Below are positions 1 through 8,030 of a DNA stretch of 64,000 nucleotides, piece by piece. Source of the DNA: CAVONV01 sp963697355 (GTDB lineage: Bacteria > Acidobacteriota > Vicinamibacteria > Marinacidobacterales > DATDRI01). Each line of letters begins with the position of its first letter. Position 1 is the stretch's first letter. The DNA lies in assembly GCA_963697355.1 (NCBI GenBank), contig CAVONV010000006.1, forward strand, positions 1 through 64,000, written 5' to 3'. Below the pieces are notes generated by a model. That model made no database searches. It saw only the letters and a program-made list of their open reading frames with translations, and was not told the origin of the DNA. Both the position numbers and the translations under genes were made by a program.

Positions 1-1197
1 ATCACCGACGGTATTCCGACGAGTGCGCTCAGCTATACCAAGGTCATCGTCGAGGATCCGGTTCGTCAGGGACTTCTCTATTTGGGTACGGAGAACGCCA
101 TTTATGTCTCGTTCGACGCCGGGGATCATTGGCAGCCTCTCCAGATGAACCTGCCCCAGGCTCCTGTATCGGGGATCGTCATCCAGGAACATTTCAACGA
201 TCTCGTGATCTCCACGTACGGCCGAGGCTTTTGGATCCTGGATGATCTGACGCCGCTTCAGACACTCACGTCGGAAGTGACGGAGTCGGAAGCTCACCTG
301 TTCGAACCGCGAGCCGCCTACCGCTTCCGACCCATTACTCCTCCCTCGGTACCGTACGGTGATGAAACGGTGGGACAAGACCCAGAGTATGGTGCATCGA
401 TCAATTACTGGCTCAAGAATCCCGCCGAGTCGGAGCCGAAAATCACGATTCACAATGGCTCAGGGGACCTCGTTCGCACGCTCGACGGGACCAAACATGC
501 AGGGCTGAACCGCGTCCATTGGGATTTGCGAGACGAGCCCAGCACCCAGGTACGTCTTCTGAGTCCACCGATGTACGCCGAGCACATGGATGTCGACCCA
601 GAAGGACGAGACGCTCCGGGCACGGGCCAGATGTCGGTACTACAAGCCCCCGGCAACTACACCGTGACGCTCGTCGTGAACGGAACCGAGCAGAAGCGAT
701 CCGTCGAGGTCCGCAAGGATCCCAACTCCGCGGGGAGCGAGGCTGATATTGCGGCACAACTCGAGTTGCTCTACAAGGTGAAGGAGGACCTCGAGGCAGG
801 TGCCAAGATGGTTCACGAGATCGAAGCCTTGAGGGTCCAACTCCGCACGTTGATGAGGCTCTCGGAAGATGAAGAGGTCAAAGAAGCTGCCAAGGCGTTG
901 GAAGGGAAGCTGGTGGAGCTCGAAATGAACCTCGTTGACCTTCGCCAGACGGGGCAGGGGCAGGACGGCGTCCGCTTCGAGGCCAAGCTTCTGCCGAAGC
1001 TAGGTTATCTCCCTAGCGGTCTCGCCTACGCCGACTTCCGACCCACGGATCAGGAAATCGAAGTCCAGAAGATCCTGCATGACCGGCTGACTGAGCAAAG
1101 GAGCGCTTTGGACGAGCTCGTGGCCGAGGACGTGGCCGAGCTCAATGACTTCCTGCAAGGAAAGGGTGTGGCCGTCATCGGGAGAAAGGCGCGTTAG
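1..1197 (+). CDS. BNR/sortilin-like beta-propeller protein, C-terminal part (5' end outside window)
   Basis: The reading frame is open from base 1, so the start lies upstream of the window. The visible N-terminal part has propeller blades of the BNR/VPS10 kind: a YLGTENAIYVSFDAG blade, an Asp-box-like strand, then STYGRGFWILDDLTPL, the usual end of the propeller in the large glycosyl-hydrolase-like proteins of Acidobacteriota. Next comes a beta-rich region of the FlgD-type Ig kind (around GDLVRTLDGTKHAGLNRVHWDLRD), then a charged helical tail with a coiled-coil look. Such proteins are normally secreted, but the signal peptide is not in view. Substrate unknown. The family assignment is good; a hydrolase activity is not shown. 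Confidence 0.8.
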   Translation: MTDGIPTSALSYTKVIVEDPVRQGLLYLGTENAIYVSFDAGDHWQPLQMNLPQAPVSGIVIQEHFNDLVISTYGRGFWILDDLTPLQTLTSEVTESEAHLFEPRAAYRFRPITPPSVPYGDETVGQDPEYGASINYWLKNPAESEPKITIHNGSGDLVRTLDGTKHAGLNRVHWDLRDEPSTQVRLLSPPMYAEHMDVDPEGRDAPGTGQMSVLQAPGNYTVTLVVNGTEQKRSVEVRKDPNSAGSEADIAAQLELLYKVKEDLEAGAKMVHEIEALRVQLRTLMRLSEDEEVKEAAKALEGKLVELEMNLVDLRQTGQGQDGVRFEAKLLPKLGYLPSGLAYADFRPTDQEIEVQKILHDRLTEQRSALDELVAEDVAELNDFLQGKGVAVIGRKAR

Positions 1198-1405
1198 TCT
1201 ATGATTTCACAATCGGGCGGATTTTGATGAGGGACAGGATCCGGCCTTTAGGAAGAGATAGACCGATCCCATGCCTGATGACGCGGACCTGCGCCATTTG
1301 ATGGGGTCATGATTCTCGCGAGCCGAGCGTTTCCGCCGACTTGGCGACGCTGTCATTTTCAGCCCTCCTGCGCCACCCTGAGTTGCGACACGCGATTGCC
1401 GCGTA

Positions 1406-3904
1406 TCACCTGGACTTGAGCAGCGGTGGTAGAAACACCATCGTGAAAACCCAACTCGCGAATACGCCGATGACGATGATGATCCCAAGCGACCGGAAAA
1501 AGGGGTAAGACGACAGGGTCAAGGCGCCAAAACCGATCATGGTTGAAAGGGTGGTCAGCGTCAGAACCGGGGCGATTTCATCGAACAGCGACTCGACTGT
1601 CTGGCGAGGAGTCGACGCCCGGCGGGCGACAAGGTGAACAGCGTTGTCGATGCCGATTCCTATGATGAGGGCAATGACCCCGATAGCAAAAGGCGAGAAA
1701 GACGTCTTGGAGACCACGATGAAAGCAAGGGTGAAAGGAACGGCCCCGAAGAGCGGCAGCAGGCTCAAAGCGACCTGCCCGAGGTTCCTGTAAAACAGCA
1801 ACAATATCGTACCAACAGCCAGCAATGCCCAAAGGCTGAGTCTCAAGAAATCAGTGCGGACCATATTCATGACGGTTCTCAATATCTGCTGCGTTCCCGT
1901 CAAGTGATAGTCGACTCCGTCGGCCGGCATAAAGTTCCGCACTTCCTCTGGAATATCCGCTTGGAGAATCGAACCCGCAGTGTCGTGCATGGGCCATACG
2001 AGAGTCTGCAAAAAAAACCTGTTGCCTTCTCGTTTGACGTGTCGTTCCGCCTGAGGGGGTAGGTCTTCCCAAACTTCAGAAGACTGCGAGAACATAGATT
2101 CAATCCGCTCGTAGTATCCAACGAATTGGGAACTATCCCGGAAACCTTTGTCGTGTAGGATCTGGAAGAACCTGCTCCGTACGTTGCGGATCCTTTCTGA
2201 AAGCCGTCGAGAGGGATTTTCAGGTCCAGACGACGGCTTAACGTAAGGAAGAAACAAAGCGGGAGAGGAGAACCCGGAAATTTTTTCCTCCTCCACTAGA
2301 GAACTGAGCATGGAGTCCAAACGCCGCTGCCACTTCATGCCCTCCGAAATATCATTGCAGGCGAGTGTCAACTGAGAGTTGAGCATGAAGGATGTGCCGA
2401 AGATATCAGAGACATCCTGGGCCACTTTGACGGACCTTAGATTCTTGGGAAGTAGCTCGAAGAACTCCATCTCAAACCGAAGTTTCCCCGCACCATAGAT
2501 ACTCAACAACACCACCAACGCGGCCGTTCCCACAACCAGGAACGGTCTGGAGAGCGATGGTTTATACAGCATTCTCGGGAATAGCCCGATACCTCTGATG
2601 GCTTTTCCGGCCGGTTGCCCGGGGTCGATGAGTCGAATGACGGACGGAAACAGCAGGAAAGTGACGAACAGCATGATAAAGAGTCCGATGCAGGTGAGAA
2701 CCCCCCACTGGACCAAACTCGAATAGCGCGCGAGCATCAGCACCCCGAATGCTGCTGCGGTCGTTATCAAACCGATGACCACCGGCGGTCCGCACTCACT
2801 CAGGGCGGCAGTGACGGCCTCTTTCTGGGTGCGGAGCCGGGAGCGGAATTGAAAATACCGACTGGTGAGGTGAAAACTGATATCGATCCCCATACCCAGC
2901 AGCACTGCTATGAAACCGATGCTGATGAACTTGAGCGGATTGAAGAAAAAACGGACCATGAGAAGGGCGCCGAAAAGCGAACAAATGATGGGAACGAAAC
3001 AAGTCAGTGTCAGCTTGAGATTTCGGAATACCAATACAAGGAGGGACAGAATGAGCGAGACCGAGAAAAGGTTGACGCGAAGCAAGTCCCCTTTGAGAAC
3101 TTGGGCCGATTCGCCAGTCAGAACGTGTTTGCCGGTGAGATGGTATTGGATCGTCCCCGCTCCTGGGATCTTGTCTCTCACTACTCCCACGGCTCGATCA
3201 ACCCGATCTAGCAGCTGCATGCAGTACCGCGTATCGCTGGACGAACCCTCTGGATAGGCGAAGATGAGGCGCGCTGAGAGGTCTTGGGCTTCGAAGTAGA
3301 CGCTGGTGCTCGAGATACGAAAGTGCTGCATTTGGGATCGAAAGTAGGGATAGAGGATATCCCTCAAATTGAGAACATCTGCCGCGATCAACTCTCTGAG
3401 AGCAGGGTCGCCTGCCGTAATAAGCTTTTTTCGAGTTCGCGAGATTTCCTTGTTCAATCCTTCAGGAGTAAATAGTTCGAGTAGGCTTTCATTGATGGCG
3501 GGTGGACCATTGTGGAGAGCCATCTTGGGTAACACCAAAGCTTGAGACGCGTCCTCCGGATCGAAGAACTTGTCGACGACTTGAGAGATGTCTTCTTGTG
3601 ACCTCAGTTCATCGGAAAGCTCGGTTGTAAAGCGGTTGATCGTTTCACGGCTGACCTGGTCGCTCTCGAGCAGAATCACCAAGGGGTGGCTGTCCCCGAA
3701 GCGGCGGAAATTGTCCTTGAACTGCTGAAAAACGTCACCCTTGAGAGAATGGATGCTGATTGGATTGACTTCGGTCCTGATGCCTGGCAGCCAGAAGACT
3801 CCGACCGCCAAAAGCCCGGCTACCGTGAAGAGGATTCCCTTGGCATGATCATAGGAAAAATGGGCGATGTACTGAAAGAGTGGTCGATTGCGCGGTGACT
3901 TCAA
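1406..3904 (-). CDS. MMPL/RND-family exporter
   Basis: A resistance-nodulation-division protein of the MMPL type with two matching halves. Each half has one N-terminal membrane helix, a large periplasmic loop, then a cluster of five helices (for example near LLRVNLFSVSLILSLLVLVF in half one and LWALLAVGTILLLFYRN in half two). The Asp-containing helices GMGIDISFHL and GIGIDNAVHL are the proton-relay type of this family. The gene follows the LolA-like gene on the same strand. The frame is open up to a TTG at 3985, but that start would overlap LolA; I prefer the TTG at 3904, 8 bases after the LolA stop, although no good ribosome site is visible. Pairing with LolA suggests lipid or lipoprotein export to the outer membrane, as with HpnN-like and aryl-polyene exporters. 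The cargo is unknown. Confidence 0.85.
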   Translation of the reverse strand: MKSPRNRPLFQYIAHFSYDHAKGILFTVAGLLAVGVFWLPGIRTEVNPISIHSLKGDVFQQFKDNFRRFGDSHPLVILLESDQVSRETINRFTTELSDELRSQEDISQVVDKFFDPEDASQALVLPKMALHNGPPAINESLLELFTPEGLNKEISRTRKKLITAGDPALRELIAADVLNLRDILYPYFRSQMQHFRISSTSVYFEAQDLSARLIFAYPEGSSSDTRYCMQLLDRVDRAVGVVRDKIPGAGTIQYHLTGKHVLTGESAQVLKGDLLRVNLFSVSLILSLLVLVFRNLKLTLTCFVPIICSLFGALLMVRFFFNPLKFISIGFIAVLLGMGIDISFHLTSRYFQFRSRLRTQKEAVTAALSECGPPVVIGLITTAAAFGVLMLARYSSLVQWGVLTCIGLFIMLFVTFLLFPSVIRLIDPGQPAGKAIRGIGLFPRMLYKPSLSRPFLVVGTAALVVLLSIYGAGKLRFEMEFFELLPKNLRSVKVAQDVSDIFGTSFMLNSQLTLACNDISEGMKWQRRLDSMLSSLVEEEKISGFSSPALFLPYVKPSSGPENPSRRLSERIRNVRSRFFQILHDKGFRDSSQFVGYYERIESMFSQSSEVWEDLPPQAERHVKREGNRFFLQTLVWPMHDTAGSILQADIPEEVRNFMPADGVDYHLTGTQQILRTVMNMVRTDFLRLSLWALLAVGTILLLFYRNLGQVALSLLPLFGAVPFTLAFIVVSKTSFSPFAIGVIALIIGIGIDNAVHLVARRASTPRQTVESLFDEIAPVLTLTTLSTMIGFGALTLSSYPFFRSLGIIIVIGVFASWVFTMVFLPPLLKSR

Positions 3905-3912
3905 AGAGGGGC

Positions 3913-4605
3913 TCAGGGCTTCTTTTCTCTTTGGGTTTGGCGATACTTGAAAAAATGATCGGAGATCTCCGGGTGTTCTTTCCAATCCCAGAATTCCGTT
4001 TCTGTGAAATCGCCGTTTGTATACTCGACTTTCAGCCGGGTGATCTTGCTGAATCGACCGATGTCGACCTGGAGGGAATCGAGCGAGAATCGTCCCTCCC
4101 GCTTGGGTTTCATAGCTAGCAGATTCATCCCCCGCTCTTTTCCAAGAAACTGGATCTCGTAGTCCTGCTGCAACTGATTCATGCTCTGGAAAAAGATCGA
4201 TGGGACGAGTTGAGAAAGGCGCTGGTTACCCCCCAAATCCTCGAAGTCATGAACCTCGACTTCTTTGAAATCCAGATCCTCGAGCCAGATGTTGACCCCG
4301 TCTGAGATGATGCGCAGATTCTCTTCGCCGGCAAGCTCCATGTGGATGAAGTGAGGTTTCTTGTAGTAGAGTTTTCCAGTGTAAAGGACCTCCCCTGCTA
4401 GCTGGACGATTCTCTTCTTGGTGCGAAAGCTGCAGGAGATGCAGTCCGATTTGTCATACCTCTTCCTCAGTTTCTCGAGGATGGTATTCAGTTCGGTGGT
4501 CTGGCCCGAGGATGACGTGTCACTCGCCAGGAAGGTACAGAACAAGATGGATGCCGCGAGAATTGAATTCCGCCATTTCCTTTGAGGTCGAGACATCCCG
4601 AGCAT
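3913..4605 (-). CDS. LolA-like outer-membrane lipoprotein carrier protein
   Basis: A 230-residue exported protein with an N-terminal signal (RRKW-type basic start, then ILAASILFCTFLA) and a LolA fold. Visible LolA traits are the opening helix with a following SCSFRTKKR strand, the GKLYYKKPHFIHMEL strand, IISDGVNIWLED, and a C-terminal half rich in paired beta strands. LolA-like carriers move lipoproteins or lipids across the periplasm. It sits directly upstream of the MMPL exporter, eight bases from that gene's likely start, so the two are probably cotranscribed and act together. An alternative ATG lies three codons downstream at 4596. Family assignment firm; cargo unknown. Confidence 0.85.
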   Translation of the reverse strand: MLGMSRPQRKWRNSILAASILFCTFLASDTSSSGQTTELNTILEKLRKRYDKSDCISCSFRTKKRIVQLAGEVLYTGKLYYKKPHFIHMELAGEENLRIISDGVNIWLEDLDFKEVEVHDFEDLGGNQRLSQLVPSIFFQSMNQLQQDYEIQFLGKERGMNLLAMKPKREGRFSLDSLQVDIGRFSKITRLKVEYTNGDFTETEFWDWKEHPEISDHFFKYRQTQREKKP

Positions 4606-4707
4606 CCAATCGATTCTCTAACAAGCTAAATATCATCGAGTTGAAACGGAAGTCAATCGACCACCTGTGCTGGGTCGACACACAGGGCCGGCCGTGCTTC
4701 TTCGCGT

Positions 4708-4905
4708 TTGAGAATAAACTCCATCGATACTACGACTCGATACACTGAGAGGACGAGTGAGAAATGGGTGGGAGAGCTCGTCGGCCGGGATCGAGAGCAC
4801 TTCGTGATTGCCACCAAGTACACTCCCTTCATGCGGCGGAACGACCCCAATTTCTACGCTCATCATCGGAAGAATATGGTGCAGTCTCTCGAGACGTCTT
4901 CACTG
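4708..4905 (+). pseudogene. Aldo/keto reductase fragment
   Basis: About 65 residues match the early middle of a plain aldo/keto reductase: an IDTTTRYTERTSEKWVGELV stretch, then HFVIATKYT and HRKNMVQSLE. This is the strand-helix unit in which the family reads TSE-x-W-x-G and fviatK. Nothing before or after restores the rest of the barrel, and the frame runs into non-homologous sequence around 4905. It is therefore a remnant. It lies convergent to the SDR gene and divergent from LolA, so it looks like debris left at a rearrangement point. No function is expected. Confidence 0.6.
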
Positions 4906-4980
4906 CCATGGTGGTCGACCACTTCTTCGACAAGCACTTTGCTATGAAAGAATGCGCTTTGTTCGGTGTCGCTTCGACTC

Positions 4981-6105
4981 CTATCGATCGTTATTCTCCA
5001 GGATGTGGGAGCCGAACTCCGTCTCTCGAGCATAGCGAAAGCAGGCCTGGAGAAACCGGGGAGTGTCCGGTAGGCTGATTCCCGAATTCTCTAGAGCTTT
5101 GCGAGTCTCATGCACGCGATACTGAGGGCTCGGCTCAAAAAGATAGGGTTCGAAAGCGGAAAAGGTGTCCGCGGTTCTGATGAAAAGCGCCGGCTTCACG
5201 ATCTGGAGAAGAGGTCGCACGATGGCCCTCCACAAAGCCACCGGCAGGACCATCGTCCTCTTGCCGAACTCGCGATCTGCCATTTTCACCAAATCACTCA
5301 GTCGAATATCTGCATCCGGCCCGGCCGCGAGATGGAAACATCGTCCTACATGTTGAGCCTTGGTGGATAGGTGGATCATGGCTTTTGCAACGAAATCGAC
5401 CGGCACGATATCCAGCCGTGTGTTGGAGCTCAAGGGGACGACAGGTAGCTTCCAGTTATTGTAAAGCTGGAGTAAGGGGTAAATGGCATTTCCCGGCAGC
5501 GCCCGGCCGGTTTCGGACGCGCCGACGACGATCGAGGGACGGTAGATAATCGTCGGGATCTCCGCCCAATGGGTCCTCACCTGCCTTTCAGCTTGATACT
5601 TCGATTGCTCATAAGTGTTCTTGAAGCCGTGGTCCTCGCTGAGGTCGTCCTCATCAACCAGACCGATCCTCCTCCCGGCGACGAAACAAGTACTGACGTA
5701 GTCTAGGTGAGAAAATACCGGATTGTTCCTGCAACAAAACCTAGCAAAGTCGATAACGTGCGAGGAGCCTTCCACGTTGATGCGACTGATTTTTTCCCAA
5801 GGTTGGTTCAATCGAACGTCCGCAGCGCTATGGATGATGTGAGTCACCTCACGGCCGAGGCGTTCGTATGTGGACTTGTCGACACCCATGAAGGGGTCGC
5901 GAAGCTCTCCGGACACCGCACGGATGCGCTTGCAAGACGATAGAGAAATAGTCCTCAGAACCTTCTCGAGCCTATCTGTAACTGATGAACCGCGACGGCG
6001 ACGTATGAGGCAATAGAAGTGACTATCGGTATCGGCAGCGAGGCGCCGCAGTATTTCCCCTCCTAAGAAACCTGTGATCCCAGTGATGAAATATACGTTG
6101 GACAT
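4981..6105 (-). CDS. Thioester-reductase / fatty-acyl-reductase-like SDR (NAD-binding 4)
   Basis: An extended short-chain dehydrogenase of the male-sterility/thioester-reductase group, 374 residues. The Rossmann motif TGITGFLGGEILRRL is at residues 8-22. HIIHSAADVRLN marks the middle strand, the catalytic Tyr and Lys are in NTYEQSKYQAE, and YRPSIVVGASETGR follows. Relatives reduce acyl-thioesters to aldehydes or alcohols at the end of lipid and polyketide pathways; others are sterol or sugar dehydrogenases. It lies on the same strand as the LolA/MMPL pair, about 380 bases upstream with the aldo/keto remnant in between, and divergent from the radical SAM gene. A lipid-modifying role is an inference from context. 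Confidence 0.75.
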   Translation of the reverse strand: MSNVYFITGITGFLGGEILRRLAADTDSHFYCLIRRRRGSSVTDRLEKVLRTISLSSCKRIRAVSGELRDPFMGVDKSTYERLGREVTHIIHSAADVRLNQPWEKISRINVEGSSHVIDFARFCCRNNPVFSHLDYVSTCFVAGRRIGLVDEDDLSEDHGFKNTYEQSKYQAERQVRTHWAEIPTIIYRPSIVVGASETGRALPGNAIYPLLQLYNNWKLPVVPLSSNTRLDIVPVDFVAKAMIHLSTKAQHVGRCFHLAAGPDADIRLSDLVKMADREFGKRTMVLPVALWRAIVRPLLQIVKPALFIRTADTFSAFEPYLFEPSPQYRVHETRKALENSGISLPDTPRFLQACFRYARETEFGSHILENNDR

Positions 6106-6274
6106 CGATTCATTCAGTCAGGGGTAGGTCGTAGCAGATCTTTCATCCTCGTTCCTGGCGTCTTTACCTTGCATTCTATATCATTGGCAGTATCTAGTCT
6201 CGGGACTGGCGAGGAGTGCTCATCAGGTCACTCGAGCTTTCCGGTCTCATCTTGCCAGCGGCGAAGGGGGAACA

Positions 6275-7462
6275 ATGGAAATCGCGTCTGACAAATGGCG
6301 ACGCAGTCGCATCCATGACAGCATGGAGAACTATCGGAAGGGAATGGCGGATTACTATATCAAAGGCAAGAAACTGGTCGAGCTGGAAAACGGTACCAGA
6401 GCTTTCTCTTTGCTTAGCCCGGCACTTGGCTCACCGGCCGCCCGCCAGCGGGTCCGCTCGATAATGAGAAACGTCGTTGACAAGAAAACCGAGGTCGACG
6501 CCGACGGAGGTGTTGCCTGGGGGAGTCGGACCCCGCACATTATAACGATCGCCGTAACATACAACTGCCAGTGTCGATGCACTCATTGTTCGGCTTCCGC
6601 CTACAAAGAGGATGTCAAACGCAAGAAGAATCCACTCGAAGTCTCCGAGATCAAGAACGCCATTCGGCAATCGATCGATCTGGGAACGACCTGCGTGATA
6701 TTGACAGGGGGCGAGCCGCTCCTTTTTAGTGGTTTGGATGAGCTCGTGGAGGAGGTGGATCGTTCCCGAAGCATATGCACTATTTTTTCAAACGGCGAAT
6801 ACCTGTCTGCCCGACATGTCGACGCCTTGAAAAGCGCTGGTGCATTCGGCGTCTTTGTAAGCCTCGACGACTCGGATCCTGAAAAGCACGATAAGAACCG
6901 TCACCGAAAAGGACTGTTCGACAAAGCCGTGCGAGGGATCGATTTGTGTCAGAGACGAGGCATCTTGACCGGTCTTTCGACTTACGTAACGAAAGAAAAG
7001 ATACGATCCGGGGAACTCGATCGTTTCATGGAATTGGCAAAGGACCTTGATGTACTCGAGGTGTTTCTGTTTGATGTCATCGCTGCCGGGGAGCTTTACG
7101 ACCACCGCGACGACATGCTCAGCGACGAAGAGACCTTCACCATTGGGAAGCTACGTGCCACCTATAATGCCCGGCCCGACTATCCCCAGATCGTTCATCA
7201 GACCATGTTCACCAATATCGCCTATCCCTGTGCCGCGGAGGGTTGCCCAGCAGGCGTCGTACAAATGCATCTGAGAGGAAACGGCGACGTGACGCCCTGC
7301 GACTTCACGCCCCTATCATTCGGTAACATCCGCGAACAGTCTCTCCGTGATATCTGGGGCAATATGATCCAAAGCGATACCTACTCAAGTCTATCCAGAA
7401 GGTGCCGCCTCGCTTCCGGGGAGTTGTGGAACATCATCGAGAAATCAGACAGCATTGTTTGA
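6275..7462 (+). CDS. Radical SAM / SPASM-type protein
   Basis: A 395-residue radical SAM enzyme. The cluster cysteines are C98, C102 and C105 (CQCRCTHC), followed by the GGEPL motif and an FSNGEYL strand. The C-terminal part has CAAEGCPAG, then GDVTPCDFTPLSFGNIR and RCR, the layout of a SPASM-like auxiliary-cluster domain. About 90 residues precede the core and may bind the substrate or a partner. The start is supported by an AAGGGGG ribosome site six bases upstream. The reaction cannot be read from sequence; SPASM enzymes modify peptides, cofactors or lipids. It is divergent from the reductase-like SDR across a 170-base gap, so the two may share control and pathway. Confidence 0.8.
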   Translation: MEIASDKWRRSRIHDSMENYRKGMADYYIKGKKLVELENGTRAFSLLSPALGSPAARQRVRSIMRNVVDKKTEVDADGGVAWGSRTPHIITIAVTYNCQCRCTHCSASAYKEDVKRKKNPLEVSEIKNAIRQSIDLGTTCVILTGGEPLLFSGLDELVEEVDRSRSICTIFSNGEYLSARHVDALKSAGAFGVFVSLDDSDPEKHDKNRHRKGLFDKAVRGIDLCQRRGILTGLSTYVTKEKIRSGELDRFMELAKDLDVLEVFLFDVIAAGELYDHRDDMLSDEETFTIGKLRATYNARPDYPQIVHQTMFTNIAYPCAAEGCPAGVVQMHLRGNGDVTPCDFTPLSFGNIREQSLRDIWGNMIQSDTYSSLSRRCRLASGELWNIIEKSDSIV

Positions 7463-7599
7463 TCGTTCTCGACGGCTCGTAGTCGGGAATCGGTGTCGGT
7501 CTGCAACACAAGGCTTACCGCGATTCGCGCGAGACTCGATCGGATTTCTGCTTTCTACTTTGTAAAAGCTGGACTCAGTCCTTTCAACATGGGATAGTG

Positions 7600-7878
7600 T
7601 TTCATGTTGAGAGTCTCGAGTTCCGCTTTCTCATTCTCGACGGTGGCGGCTGGAATAGCATCTGCAAGGCTCCTGTGAGCTTGTCCCGCATGCGTTGGAT
7701 TCGGGGTACGGTGGGCGACATCCCGCTTTTGAGCGTTGCCATGATCCAACTCGGCCTGAACCAAAAAGAACAAGCCCTCCAACGGCTGGAAGAGGCCTAC
7801 GAAGTCCGTGACGGCGATTGCCGGCTTCACCTTTCAAGACCGGGAATAGTCCGTGACCGGTCACTTCCGTACCGGTAA
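7600..7878 (+). pseudogene. TPR-protein C-terminal remnant in the 7463-8030 gap
   Basis: The frame encodes LSVAMIQLGLNQKEQALQRL and then EEAYEVRDGD, which is the last tetratricopeptide repeat of the long TPR or kinase-TPR proteins common in Acidobacteriota. The residues before it do not resemble any protein I know, and the motif that usually closes such proteins is missing. I see no other gene in the 568 bases between the radical SAM gene and the permease. It is best read as a decayed fragment. Confidence 0.4.
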
Positions 7879-8030
7879 CGGTCAGCCAATCCTTGTCCAG
7901 AAACAAAAGGTGGCGTCCGAAAAGCGTTGGATCTAACCTTTTGACAGTGGGTTAGAGCCAGGCGTGGTGAAGCCAAACGTACCGGAACAGAAGTTGCATT
8001 TCTGCTCCATGATAGAAGGGAGAGCCTGTC

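Noticed and set aside
2615..3211. 198-codon plus-strand frame inside the MMPL gene
   Set aside because: Composition is Glu/Gln/Asp/Arg-rich as expected from reverse-reading hydrophobic codons; the MMPL frame is firm.
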